Below are positions 1 through 11,957 of a stretch of DNA of 64,000 nt, piece by piece. The stretch spans positions 8,842,039 to 8,906,038 of the forward strand of contig NC_051097.1 of NCBI RefSeq assembly GCF_901709675.1, given 5' to 3'. The position numbers were made by a program, and so were the translations under genes. This DNA comes from Syngnathus acus (Eukaryota > Chordata > Actinopteri > Syngnathiformes > Syngnathidae). Positions within the stretch are counted from its first letter, which is position 1; the number at the start of each line of letters is the position of its first letter. The notes beneath the pieces are model-generated. The model did no database searches, was not told the DNA's origin, and worked only from the letters and a program-made list of their open reading frames with translations.

Positions 1-3000
1 AGTCACGGCTACTTATTACGACTTAAACCTGTGATGTTTTACAAACACGCTCTGAATAATTCAACGTTTTATAATAGCCTCGTCGCTTTCTCGTCCGCTC
101 GTCCTCCCCCGCTGTCGATTCCTTGTATGCGGTATATACAGAAAACGAAACATCGGCCAATCAAGTTTTTGGAATAGTTTGTCTTAAGACGGCTTACCTT
201 AATTGTCTTTAGCCAAAGGTCCAATTCAAAGTGCGTCTTCTTGAGGTTATTGTTCAAAGCCAAAGTACATCCCGGTTTTGCTTCTTCGTGATCCTCATTA
301 AGGAGACAAGACTGCACCAAAGAAGTAAATGCAAGATACATCCCTCATGGTCACCAATTTGTTTTGATTTTCACAACAATAAGCGTTTAAATTCGCATTG
401 ATCCACCAGGAAATGCACCGTAGGATTCTCGTTAAGGGAAGCCATTTTAGGATCAAAATAAAACTTGAATGCAACGCTAACGGCAAACTACCTGGTGGGC
501 ACCACATTGGGTCTGTCTTGCATGCTAATATCATCTGGATAGGTCTCACTAATGATCATAAATGAAGTCAGCCACACGAGGTTCCTCCAGGAACTGACCA
601 AGAAGGTTGACAACTGTCAACTAGCTGCAGGCCGAGGCGCAATGATCATCTCAAGCAGAATAAGGAATGAGAATATAAAAAGCCTGCAAGCGGGCAGCTC
701 TTTATGGCAGACTAAGCGAGTCTGGTGGCCTGACTCTCGTGCACACCTTGACATCAAGCTCTCACACTGGGAGGAACAAAGTGTGGCTTCCAGGCACCGT
801 GTCAGTGCCAGACATCACTGACAAGTGTGTGTTTAGTGTACATTTCCAGTCACTGGGGGGCAGAAAGTGAAATGAAATAGCCTTTTGAGTGATGTGATAT
901 GACAATTCCACCCCTCCTCTGTGATTACAGCTGTTAATTCGTCTCTTCTTTCAGCCAGAGCTCAGAGCTAGTTATTTGTCCATGTGTGAATGAATGCGAG
1001 CGAGCACATCCCCCGGAGGAAGGGAAATGAAAGTGCAAAGTAGAGACATTGTGTGACCGCCGGGGCTATGGTGGCCATCTATCGAAGGGTTTAGGGCTAG
1101 AATGTATGTTTGGCTGGAAGAAAGCCTTACCCCGAAACAGCTGTAGAAACACGTCGGCACGCAAAGCGCTCTGTAATACGATTCCAAGGATTGAAAGCAG
1201 CCCCAGAAACACGTTTCGTTATACCGCCGTCATCAGAAGCATACTGAGACTATTCAAACCATCGGAAGGTGGTTCCTCACCGAGTTGTTTTGTTTCCGTC
1301 CACTCTGTTCAGGATCTAATGGCAAAAGTACGTGCCATGCTCGCCTCGTCCAAGGTTTTCCAGCCTCCCACTTCCTGAAGACATCTCGGCCCCGCCTGAT
1401 AACCGATAACGCTCAACAGTTTCCAGGGGATTACTCGGCCGGCGTCTCCCTGAGCTCTTTTTTGTTTATCTTGGGTTCATCTTTATTTGAGAGTCAGATT
1501 GCCTCAAGTCTCGTTTCACCCCCTACATGAGATAGTGGTTCGGCAACCGATTGAGGTCTACATTTGATTCCCCCCCCCACACGTATCAAATTTGCCCTAA
1601 TGTTGGAACTTATCCAAAGGTTGTGACACTCCTTCTGTGAAGGATATTCACTTTTTCCACATCTGTCACGCGTACTTTTCAGCTCCAAAACGCACCTATC
1701 TATAGCTATCAATTTTATATTTCCCAACAGCGCTAGTGTGGCCTTGTCTTTCTGTTCCTGATCCAAACTGTCAATAAAGTTGAAGAAATGTGTCACTGCC
1801 CAGACTCGAGAATTTTTATTTTTTATCCCTACCTTAACTAAATACGATAACGTCTCTCGGGTTTAAAACCTTTTGTGTGCCAACTCGTGTGGATTAGAGA
1901 GAAGAACGTTTTCTCGCCCTCAATCCTAAATATCATCGACTACACTGTGATGTTGACGATAAAACCCCACAAGCCAATCAATTCATTGTCTGAAGTCCTC
2001 CGGGTGTTTGGATCTTAAGATGGCATTGGTGACCAACTGTGCAGTCAAAACAGCCTGCACAAATCTTTCTCAGACTTCTCCCCAACAACCGCAGGCAGAC
2101 TTTAAGCTCATAAAAGAGTAAATGTTCCGAAAGATAGCCTGGTTAAGACCCCACAGAGCCGTAAGGTGATCAGCAATAAATTCTCTTATAGACAAGCCAT
2201 AAAGAGACCCTAAAACGCAGATGCGGTGCTGTCAGTCTGCTAGAAACACGCCAGCGTCTCCCGTTTTTACAACTCCCCAAATTTAGGTGTTTTATTAAAT
2301 GAAACGATTTGGATCATTAGATTATCATTGACCTGTCTTACCACTAAACCATATTAATTGATGTTTGTAAACAAATGGGATTTTAAATGATTACAATTGA
2401 TATTTTAAGCCGCAAAAACTTCAGCTCAGATTGCTGGTTTTGGTTTTAATATGTGAATCGTGATTGTTGTGTGTTTATTATCATTATGAATGTATTTATT
2501 TTCACCGTTACACAACAAGTTTCAAGGATTTTTATTTCTGGGCATATTTCTTTTTTTTTTTAATAAGATTACTGTCTTCCATGTGTGTGAGTTCTTGACC
2601 CAATTCTAAGCATTGCATTGTAAGAAATGAAAACCCCACCATCAGTTAAATGAGCTGAAAAGCATTACAGCCAGGTTGTATTGATACGTCTCCACCATTG
2701 AAGTGGTTTCTTTAGCAGAAGTGGAAGGCTTTATTTTCAAGTGTATATAGATATATTTTTTTAAGAGCACAGTAATATCCGGCCTTGGGTGTTTATTTTA
2801 AGATGTCAAGTGTGCTTATCAATGTTCCCTAACGTCATGAATGTTTTTTGCTTTATTTGTCTTGCAGTACCATTATAAGAAAAAATGAATGCCCACAAAT
2901 GTTTTTCCATACACTGAATATTTATTTATCATGGCTAGGTTGAAAATGAAGCCATCTTTTGAATGACTGCTAGAGTTGTCAGGCGAGGCAGTTCTAACCC

Positions 3001-4180
3001 GATAAATGGTTCAAGTTTTTGTATTTTTCCTCGCATCAGCAAGAAGATCCCTTGAGACCCCCGATGTGGCATGTGGGTGAGGAATGTCACAAGCATGTTA
3101 TCTGGCCAATTCAAAGAAAAAGCACTTATTTCATTAATTAGGACCTTTATCTTCATGTAGAGCTGCTCTAGCTTTTATATGGACGACTATGGAGCTAATT
3201 GTGTGCCACCACAGAGGAATTCCTAAGTATGGCATAAGAGATTTAGACGTATTTCTTTTATTAGCAATGCAAATACACCCTGATGTTTTTTCCCCGCATT
3301 TGAGAATTCAAAAAGTTAAGAGGGTATACGTCAGTAATCTCACATTTTCCATTTGCGTAATTAGCATGTTTAGCATAATGGAAGCTAATAATAGCGCGTA
3401 AGATGCAGCGACCTACACGGTTAAAACATGTTTTGAAGGAAAAGAAAAGATCAAGGCAATTTAAAAACAGTTCTCTTTGGGATTTGAAATCCATTTTCGG
3501 GTTTTGTCAGTGCACTTACTGGCTCAGGTAGGCAATTTAATGTGTATTTTTCGTGCAAAGTGTGAACATGAACTTTGACTCCTCGGAATAGACAAGAGTC
3601 CACCTGTTCATTTTAAACAGATCCACTTTGATTTGACATTTTACCGAAGGCAATTTTTTATTTTAAATCTTGAAACCCATCACTGGCATCCAAAACCAGC
3701 TAGGAGTCCTGGTGGCCTTGAATCCCCTTGAGAAACTCTGGTATAACCCTGAATGGTCAGTTACTGAAAATCTCAGAAGCTACCATGAGGAAGGTTTCTA
3801 ATTTTCTGAAATGTACCAATTCTGTTTCTACTAAATCAGTTTAAAAAGCCTTCAGGGGCGCAGTAGTGTGTTTACTAACTCCTAATCCCTCGATAATAAA
3901 TCCTGGAAAAATCACTTTGCACCCTACTTGTTTGACCATGAAGCCCCATATGAAATTCCACTTTTATTTGTAATGAAAGCAATCCCATCGCATCTGCACA
4001 AAGCGACTCAGAATGCAATTGTGCCTGACATTTGCAACTTCATTAACTTACACAAGCGTAGCGAGAGATAGCATTGCGTGTGAGTCACCCGAGGCAGAAT
4101 AGGCTGAATTGGCCTTGCGGAGGGAAAGGGACTCTTCAAAGTAGTTACAAGACGGACAAACATTTCATTCACCGTGAAGG
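1..4180. other. Upstream DNA, no gene seen
   Basis: AT-rich, apparently single-copy DNA on both strands. The short ORFs here show no recognisable domain and lack supporting splice structure. A CTCF-like CACTGGGGGGCAG lies at 851-863. A segment near 1319-1371 resembles one near 6608-6660. Confidence 0.6.
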
Positions 4181-4189
4181 ACGCCACAT

Positions 4190-4670
4190 CAACGCGTGAT
4201 CATCAAGAGATATTTGATTACATATCTAAGCGACGAATCCAACCTCGACAGATGCCGAAGGACCCCTTCAGTTCCATATTAATAAACAACCACAAGCCAC
4301 TAATATACCTGCCTTCAATTTTAGTTCCCATGCCAACCAGCCGACCTATCTCGCTGTCCAATTATCTCCAGCCAACATCAACACAACTGACCCAATAATT
4401 TCAGTGAACCTTCCCGTCAAACCAAATACCGCTCCACAACCGATTCTACCTTAACCAATACTTCCACACATCCAACAGACTTTCCCTAACTTGCCTACCA
4501 CATCAACCAATATAGCTCCAACTAACCCGACAAACCTTCCTCATTACTCGCTTATCAGCCAAAACCGAGAAACATTAAAGACTCCAACCGTACAGACCTA
4601 AAGCCATCCATAACTTTTGGACTGTTAATCCATGATCATCTCACCAAAACGGGCTAACATTCATCTTTGT
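4190..4670 (+). other. G-poor, A/C-rich tract
   Basis: Between 4381 and 4560 I count 12 G in 180 bases, and in 4441-4500 there are 3 G against about 23 C. The text is full of CCAACC, CCAATA and CAACCA words, which suggests a decayed tandem repeat, but no clean period is visible. A 74-codon ORF starting at 4174 is a by-product of the composition. Confidence 0.6.
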
Positions 4671-4737
4671 CCTAAGACTTTGAATTGAAGTACTCAATCA
4701 TTGTCTGGCCCCATCGTGCTTCCTCGCTATATGAAGG

Positions 4738-4785
4738 TTACTTCACTGGTTCTTTTATATCGATATAAAAGAACCAGTGAAGTAA
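4738..4785. repeat. Perfect 48-bp palindrome
   Basis: Two 24-base arms (4738-4761 and 4762-4785) are exact reverse complements with no spacer, centred on ATCGAT. The word ATATGAAGGTT occurs just before it (about 4729) and again about 90 bases later (4820). Confidence 0.97.
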
Positions 4786-7700
4786 TTAAAAAGGAAAAAC
4801 AAGATGAACTTAGTACAATTATATGAAGGTTGTTTGCAATTTTTTTTTAACCAATAGTTGCTTTCTCACCCAAGGAAACGGACTTCATGGTTGAATCAGT
4901 GGATGCATATTATTCGCATTCTATATACTCTTAAACATAACCTCACTATCATATTGTTGTTTTTTTGGCAATTCAGGGATCAAATCTGAAATATATCCAA
5001 AGGTCAGTGGTGTCCTTGTCAAAAAGAAAATCGATAGAAAATATACTTTAAAAAAAACAACAACTTTCAATACAGTTTTAATTGTCTCAGCAACATGACA
5101 GCCTCTTGGGTCAAACAAAGCTTTTATTTGGAAGGAAGACTGAAAATAGACAATGTGTGCCAAGTCTTCATTCTTATCTTTGAGTCAGGGATTTAGAGTG
5201 CTTTCATCACTGGATTGTAAAGTGTTTATTACCCTAAATTGACTTTGTGTCTTAAACCCTTAGATCTAATCTTAGCTCCATTTGGGACGTACAGTTAGCA
5301 GCTATTGTCAAACGTGTCAACTCCTTTAGAGCTCACTTGTCTGACAAGTTGGTCGGCTAGAACTGTCCCCAGCTGGGTGTCATTTTCAAAGCTTTTGCCG
5401 CCGTCTTAAAATAATGATGCGGAAAAGTCATTTGGGTTCATGCGGATTGTTTAGCATTAAAGCAAGTTTTATAATATCGTGACTAGCCTATACACGGACA
5501 AATCAGACAGGCGAAAGTAAAAACAACGGGGTGCATGTGAATTTGTGTCGAGCTTAACAGTCCTCAATTCATTTCTTTTTAGCAAGCTCAATGTCTTGTT
5601 GAGCTCGAACAGCAGGTGATCTTTATTAAAACACCAAGCACCAACTCATGTTTGACCTTTTCACAACAACCCGCCGAAGATTGCAGCTCAATAGTTTGAC
5701 ACTTGAAGATACCTCATCCTTGAAATTGTTGGCTTCCAAGATCCAAAATGAATGTTCGATCCGTCTCGAGAGGAGGAGGGGCGGGGCGGGGGGGCGTGTT
5801 GCCGTATTTCTACAACTTTTGTGAGTAAAATCAATCGTATCCCGAGGTGAATGTGTATTGAGAGCATGTTTGTTTAAAAAAAAAAAAGGATTTTCCTGTT
5901 TAGCCAAAGTTGTAATTGTATTTTTTATTCTGTGTCTGCTCTAGATAAATAAGATGAATTTTAACCATGACTCAAATCAAACATCGTCATCACCGTTGGC
6001 CTCGGAAGTAATCATGACACTTATGATGACACGGTTGTCCTCGGGGTCCCTTTGCTGAGCTGCTCGATATCCCGGCTGGTATTAGTCTAATAAAAGTGGT
6101 TGCACCCAAGGCATTGTGCGAGGTAATGGAGAAGACAGAATGAGACTTTTTGGAGATCCGTCTTGAAAAGGACTGAGGTGGGCAACAGCTTTTATTTTGG
6201 CCAAATAATCCATTTAAATGGATTTGACAGACGCTTCTTAGTAGCCACCCCAAGGCATCCGAGGCTCGAAAGTTAACCCATTTTCTTATATCCTGCCGAT
6301 ATATATTAATATGAATACAACTATAATCATTGTATATGTATGTTGGTATGTATGTCTATAAAATCTGTCATTTATTGATCTGGCAGATACCAAAATACAG
6401 GGCAGTCCTAGAAATATATTCTCGTAACGTTTTGCCGTGGAGCTAGCACCTGAGGCTATCCTAGATCAACATTTACAGGCCGCTCTGTTTCTTATACGTA
6501 AACATGAAGCGAGTTCTGCGATCCAATTCGTGGTCACTATCCAGGTGTCGGCGGGTGGAGCGTCTTGTCACTCAGCAAGGATTTCATACCCGAAAAAAAA
6601 CCCCAACATGGAGGAAATGATTGCTATCCTCGCCTCCCGCAGAGTTTTTCATTCCCCCAATGCTACTTGCGGATAACGTACGTGGAAACTGGCAGCTTTG
6701 CTTACCTAAAACATGAAGCAATCCTCTTCACCGCTGGTCCCTTTTTAGTTGCCACAAAGTGAGATCTTCACTTCCAACAGCGAGAGCAGGGGCGGTTACT
6801 TCTTGAGGTGTGGATTAGCCATGCGGGTGTCCTTATATGCTGCAGCAAATTCCTTTTTACGTGCTGGAAACTTTAGGTTGCCTGCTGATTTGATAATGTT
6901 GGGATGATTCACCAAAAGGCAGCTGAATTTTAATGGGGCTTTCTCGACTTCACCAGTATGGACTCCAAACTTTTCGGAGAAGTTAGCATGAGATACACCT
7001 GCACTTAAAAAAATGTGTAAAAACTGCAAGGCTAATTATTCTATTCAAACTTTCTTGGGCAATAAAAACAAGTTAGCATCATTTTATAGTCCGTTTCTGT
7101 CAAGCTCTTGTGAATGAACCACTCTTGTCTTATCGTGTTGCTCCTCTGAGTTTTGTCTCCTTTTTCTATTAGTTGCCACCCCCGCTCCACTTTTTCTGAT
7201 TATTTGTTTCTGTGTGGAACTTTGACTTTCCCGTACCGTCGCATCATTCACTCCCTTACTCTCGCTCTTTTTGTATTCCAACAGCAGACACATTCCAATC
7301 CATCTCGCTGTGATTTATTGCTGCAGCGCTTTCTTTATCTTAGTTTCTTGTTACAGTCTCAGCCCCGATACCAACCCGCTGTGAATTTCTTTGTTGTCGT
7401 TCGTCTTATCTTCTTCTTCTCTCCCTCTTTCGGAGATGGACAATGTGGGAGAATACAGAAAGAACACTTGGGCTTTTGCCAAGGTACAAACACAGCGGCG
7501 TCAATGTTATGTTTTGAAGCCCAGCGTCTATCCTCTGTCCTGCTGCTGTCTGATTCTGTCTCTTCGCTTCTTCTCACACTGTTTCCCCCCTGATCTCCAC
7601 TCTGGGAAGGACATCCATTGTTTGCCAAGAGCGTAAAATTCTTCATATCCATCCCCTTCGGCTCTAAACTCCGGAACAGGGCTCTCCAAACAAAAGCCTC

Positions 7701-10700
7701 TGGAATAACTGTGACATTGGAAAAGAAACAGGCAGCTCCACTGTAATTGGTAAAGCCTCTAATGAGCGAGACTGAATGGCCGACCACGGGCCGAAAGCCT
7801 GGACGGTGGCTATTGTCTCGCTCCTCTGGAGGCTTTGGATGGGACCAGACTGGCATCGTCGATGCGTGTCCGTTAACGTCTGAGCCTATTCATTTGTAAG
7901 CAAAACCTCGGTTCTCTATGAGAATGAAATGGAAAAAATAACAAAAAAACAAGTCAGAGGGAATGTAAAGCAAATGTCAGCATTGTATTGCCATTCAAAA
8001 AGGAAATAGCCTCATTTGTATTTCATTCAAACAGATGGCTATTACCTTTCTGTTTGGTTCTCGGAATAGCTGGTATATTTATATTTTTCAACTATTTCAG
8101 ACCATCCTTTATTTTGCTGAAGATGATTGAATGTCCAATTCTATTCATTCCTGCTTTTTATGCCTACAGAAGCAATGGCTGCAGCTTCATATTATAATCT
8201 ACGTCTTTGAGCTCTCTCAAAATATTTATTTCAATAGAAAAAAATGTTATATAAACATGCTAAGTGAGTATTTAATTTTCTCATATAACACAAACAGTCA
8301 GATGGTGGACGACATTCCAATTAGAATAAAAAGGTAGAAAATAAAAAGCATTGACAGAGATCATTTTAAAAACACCTTTCAAGGTGCTGCAGATTGAAAA
8401 ATTCTTCACACGTCATCTCGAGGACCTAAAGTGATAATAATGTCTGCAGTCAAAATATCATTGTCGTAGCTCCTCAGAGTGGGGGGGAGGTATTATCAGC
8501 GACCTGCAGCAAAAGCGGCGTTTTTTACGAGCAGCACCGCTGAGACTTGACCCGTCGTGGTGGCGCTTAATTAGAGCGCCAGACCAAAAAGAAGTGTCTC
8601 ATGTTCCTTGTTAAACATGCCCAAGGCCTTAGGAACAACACGTCTGAGGTTGGACGGGTCCCCGTCTGGTGTTGAAGCTTCCTGATGAAATGTCTGCATA
8701 ATGTATTAATTCAAAACTTAGGTCATGTCTGCATTCTCGTAAAGCTTAACAAGAAGAATCGATAAGTGGAATTGTCTGGCGAGTAAACAAACGATTCCTG
8801 GAAATCCAATTACTGGCAACCGATTCTTAAAACCAATTGCGATTCCCGTTCCTTGTTGTCATGGTAATAAAAACGCCTTTATTCGGCTTGGGTTCCAGAT
8901 AAGGTTAGCGGTTGCTCATAAAATATTCATGAGAAAGGACCGCCCCCTTTAAACCAGTTTGTCGTAAAAGTGGCTACGTATAAAACAACGTACGTATTAT
9001 TTTTTTTTATATCACTCGTCCTGAAACGAGTAGGTTTGAATTTCAAATTTTTTTTTTGCTCAGCTTTATTCTTCCCCTCAAATCTAGCACATTTCCATCA
9101 ACGTGCCGAGAAGCGAGAATCAACCGGCCAAATATATGCATGGCCATGTTAATATTTCACTTTTATCTGCATTTAGCTGGCATAAGAGTTTGAAGCTGAA
9201 TCATAAATCATACATGGAGTCATTTATTATTTAAATAGCACTTCTCGACTGTAACCTCGTGGTCCACAAGACTAATATTTTGTATAATGAGTCACAGTTC
9301 TGTGAGCTTGACTAAACCAGTGCAGTCTTTCTACTTGCAGTGTTTGACCAGGATGATGGAGTACCTGGTGCGTTCAGGTGAATGTGCCAGACACAAGCAA
9401 ATCATTTGGAAAAACAGTCTGGGGTGAATTGTGTTGCATCTCATGAAAGATGTGGATTTTTATTTTTCCCTCTAAAGAAAATTGAATTATAACTCACTTT
9501 TCTGCTGACTTATATAACATCATGAATACTCTCCTGAGATTTGTTTGGATTTTTTTTTTTTATTCAACTTTTTCCCCTTAAATCTCTTTACAAAAAAATT
9601 CAAATTTTTTCAAATTCAATTTTTGCTTTGCATTTCCAGCAGAAGATACTACCAGAACCTTTTGAATCATCATGGAGCTTAACAATTCCAAGCACAATCT
9701 CCCAACTGACACTATTCCACACACTCGATCATCTCGGTGGAATATCGATCCAAGTTGTCTCGAGGTCAGGTATGAAGTTTCACCACGGTCACCGTTTTGT
9801 CTTCCCCTGGTACAAAAAGTTCTGATCCGCGACAATTTGATGTAAAATCCAAAGTAATATCCTTTTACCACCAGCAAATTGCTCCAGCTGCGCTCTCCAT
9901 TGCCGCCTCTTCAAACACGCACACTCCAAATGTGAACCTCATCACAGGGACGATTGCTTCCATTTAACCCAACTCCAGAATTGGCTGCGCTTGCTGGCAG
10001 GCAAAAGTTAGTAATCATTTTCACTTTTAAAAACAAATCCAATCAAATGATGATGAACACATTACAAATGTTACATTCAAGGTGAATTGGTATGATGAGA
10101 ATTATTTTTTTTTTCTCTAATTGACGATGCGCACGGTTGCCGAGGTAACCCCCCCCCCCCCCCCGCCTTTTCTATTACTCACTTAAGCAGCTCCCACCGA
10201 GCTGGAAATGATGCCTCCTACTCCCCCGGTGTCCTGCAGTCATCTTTTAAAAGATCACTTTAGCGGGAATAACCCTCAATGACTTCTTCATTGATCAGCA
10301 CGGACAGATCGATGCGTTTTAGAAAATGAATAGCTGCTTGTTGTGTTTACTGCTGAGGTCAAATGAAATGGGCACACTTATTAATGATAGTGCACTTACT
10401 CACCGCCAAGCGTTCCCGAATCGTATCTTGGGTCAGTAGGCCAAGCTTTTTATTCGGGCTCGAGCACAAGGCCAGGCGCGGAATAGCTGATGAATGAATC
10501 GCCTCACCAATTTTTGCAAACGTGCGTACTCAAAGTATTTTAGGTGTCCTGAAATCAAACTCACCAAAACGTTAATAATCAAGTAATGCCTGAAACATGA
10601 AGACCCCACTAAGAATTCAAAGTGAATTAATGTGATTACATAAAAAGCAGCAGTTAGTGATTTGCACTTTTTTTTTTCTTGCAGCTGGAAGTCAAACTAG

Positions 10701-11240
10701 TGCACAGCATGTACAAACAGATTTAATCAAGACTAGATTAGCACCAAAAGTGTCCACTCCCTGTGCAGCCCCTATCGGCAAAATTCATGATGTTTTCCAA
10801 AGAGTCGCAATCAGCAGCTCGAGTGTTTGTAGTCAAAGTCAAGTAGTTTACAAGCACGCCAACACATCATCGACACGTGCGGCAAATCAAAGAACCCGTC
10901 CGGTCTAGCAGGCTGCGACTCATCTCCGGATTAAAGGCTTAAGGGCTGAAAGGTTGTGTGTTTGCGCTTGATAGCATGTTTTTGACTACGTGTGCTTCTA
11001 TCCAAGCGCTTGTGCCAAGCTTGCACTCGTCAGATCTATCACCTCCGTATTTCATTGTCAGAGAGCAGATAAGGGGAAGGCTGCTGGAGCATTTGTTGAT
11101 GCTCCTCTTCTGCTCGTGTTATTGTAAGTGCGCCACTGCTCCCCAACTGGTGCTATTATTCACAAAAACATGTGCTGGCAGCATTTTCCAGCTTATTACT
11201 TGGCAGTCATTGAGATACTAATTCTATTTTTTTTTTTATA
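4786..11240. other. Upstream DNA, no gene seen
   Basis: Mostly AT-rich unique sequence. It includes a pyrimidine-rich stretch (about 7140-7600) that yields overlapping ORFs on both strands, the longest 165 codons on the minus strand at 7359-7856, none recognisable. A run of about 15 C lies at 10149-10164. Confidence 0.6.
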
Positions 11241-11400
11241 GCAGCAGCATGGTGGATTAGTGGTTAGTGTGTTTGACTCAGGTTTTCTTCAGGTAATCAA
11301 TGTACTCTGACAAATTAGGCCGAGTTTTGGTAAGACTAAGAATATATGGTAGTCATCTACGTACCCATGGGGTATTTTGATGGATGGGCGGATGGATGGA
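11241..11400 (+). repeat. Fragment of fish dispersed repeat with tRNA-like head and GGAT tail
   Basis: It begins GCAGCATGGTGGATTAGTGG and TTAGTGTGTTTGACTCAG, like the head of a repeat abundant in fish genomes (GGTGG..TAGTGGTTAG..GT..GCCTCA), and runs through a shortened body into the GGAT array. The A-box-like part is tRNA-derived in look, but no intact tRNA or B box is present. Confidence 0.5.
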
Positions 11401-11612
11401 TGGATGGATGGATGGATGGATGGATGGATGGATGGATGGATGGATGGATGGATGGATGGATGGATGGATGGATGGATGGATGGATGGATGGATGATGGAT
11501 GGGTTGGATGGATGGATGGATGGGTTGGATGATGGATGGTTGGGTTGGATGATGGATGGTTGGATGGATGGATGGTTGGATGGATGGATGGATGGATGGA
11601 TGGATGGATGGT
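11379..11612 (+). repeat. GGAT microsatellite array A
   Basis: About 230 bases of near-perfect GGAT units, with GGTT and GATGAT variants from about 11490 to 11580. Long Trp/Met/Asp/Gly ORFs here, and His/Pro/Ser ORFs on the other strand, are repeat translations. Confidence 0.98.
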
Positions 11613-11668
11613 AGTTGCAGCTGACTTAATTCTAGTGGCTTAGTTATGCAACATTCTTAATGATTTGG
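11613..11668 (+). repeat. 56-bp block shared with 42915-42970
   Basis: It matches 42915-42970 at 54 of 56 bases and in both places leads directly into a GGAT array on its right. This makes it part of a dispersed element with a GGAT tail rather than chance flank. Confidence 0.85.
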
Positions 11669-11957
11669 ATGGATGGATGGAGGGATGGAGAGATGAAGGG
11701 ACAGATGGATGAAGGGAGGAATGGATGGAGGGAGGAATGGATGGATGGATGGAGGCAGGAAGGGATAGATGGAGGGATGGAGAGATGAAGGGACAGATGG
11801 ATGAAGGGAGGAATGGATGGATGGATGGATGGATGGATGGATGGATGGATGGATGGATGGATGGATGGATGGATGGATGGATGGATGGATGGATGGATGG
11901 ATGGAGGCAGGAAGGGATAGATGGATGGAGGCAGGAAGGGATGGATGGAGGGATGGA
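11664..11957 (+). repeat. GGAT microsatellite array B with GGAGG/GAAGGG variants
   Basis: GGAT units mixed with higher-order blocks: GGGATGGAGAGATGAAGG appears twice (about 11681 and 11775) and GGAGGCAGGAAGGGAT three times (about 11751, 11904, 11927), so segments were duplicated after the array formed. Confidence 0.97.

Noticed and set aside
7441-7486. Short segment MDNVGEYRKNTWAFAK followed by a GT, exon-like
   Set aside because: No family recognised, no acceptor with matching phase, no neighbour exon.
7359-7856. 165-codon minus-strand ORF, with an overlapping 146-codon plus-strand ORF
   Set aside because: The DNA is pyrimidine-rich, both strands are open at once, and no domain or splice structure supports either reading.
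11241-11300. Possible tRNA gene (TGGTTAG A-box-like)
   Set aside because: No cloverleaf, no B box, no anticodon arm; it belongs to a dispersed repeat.
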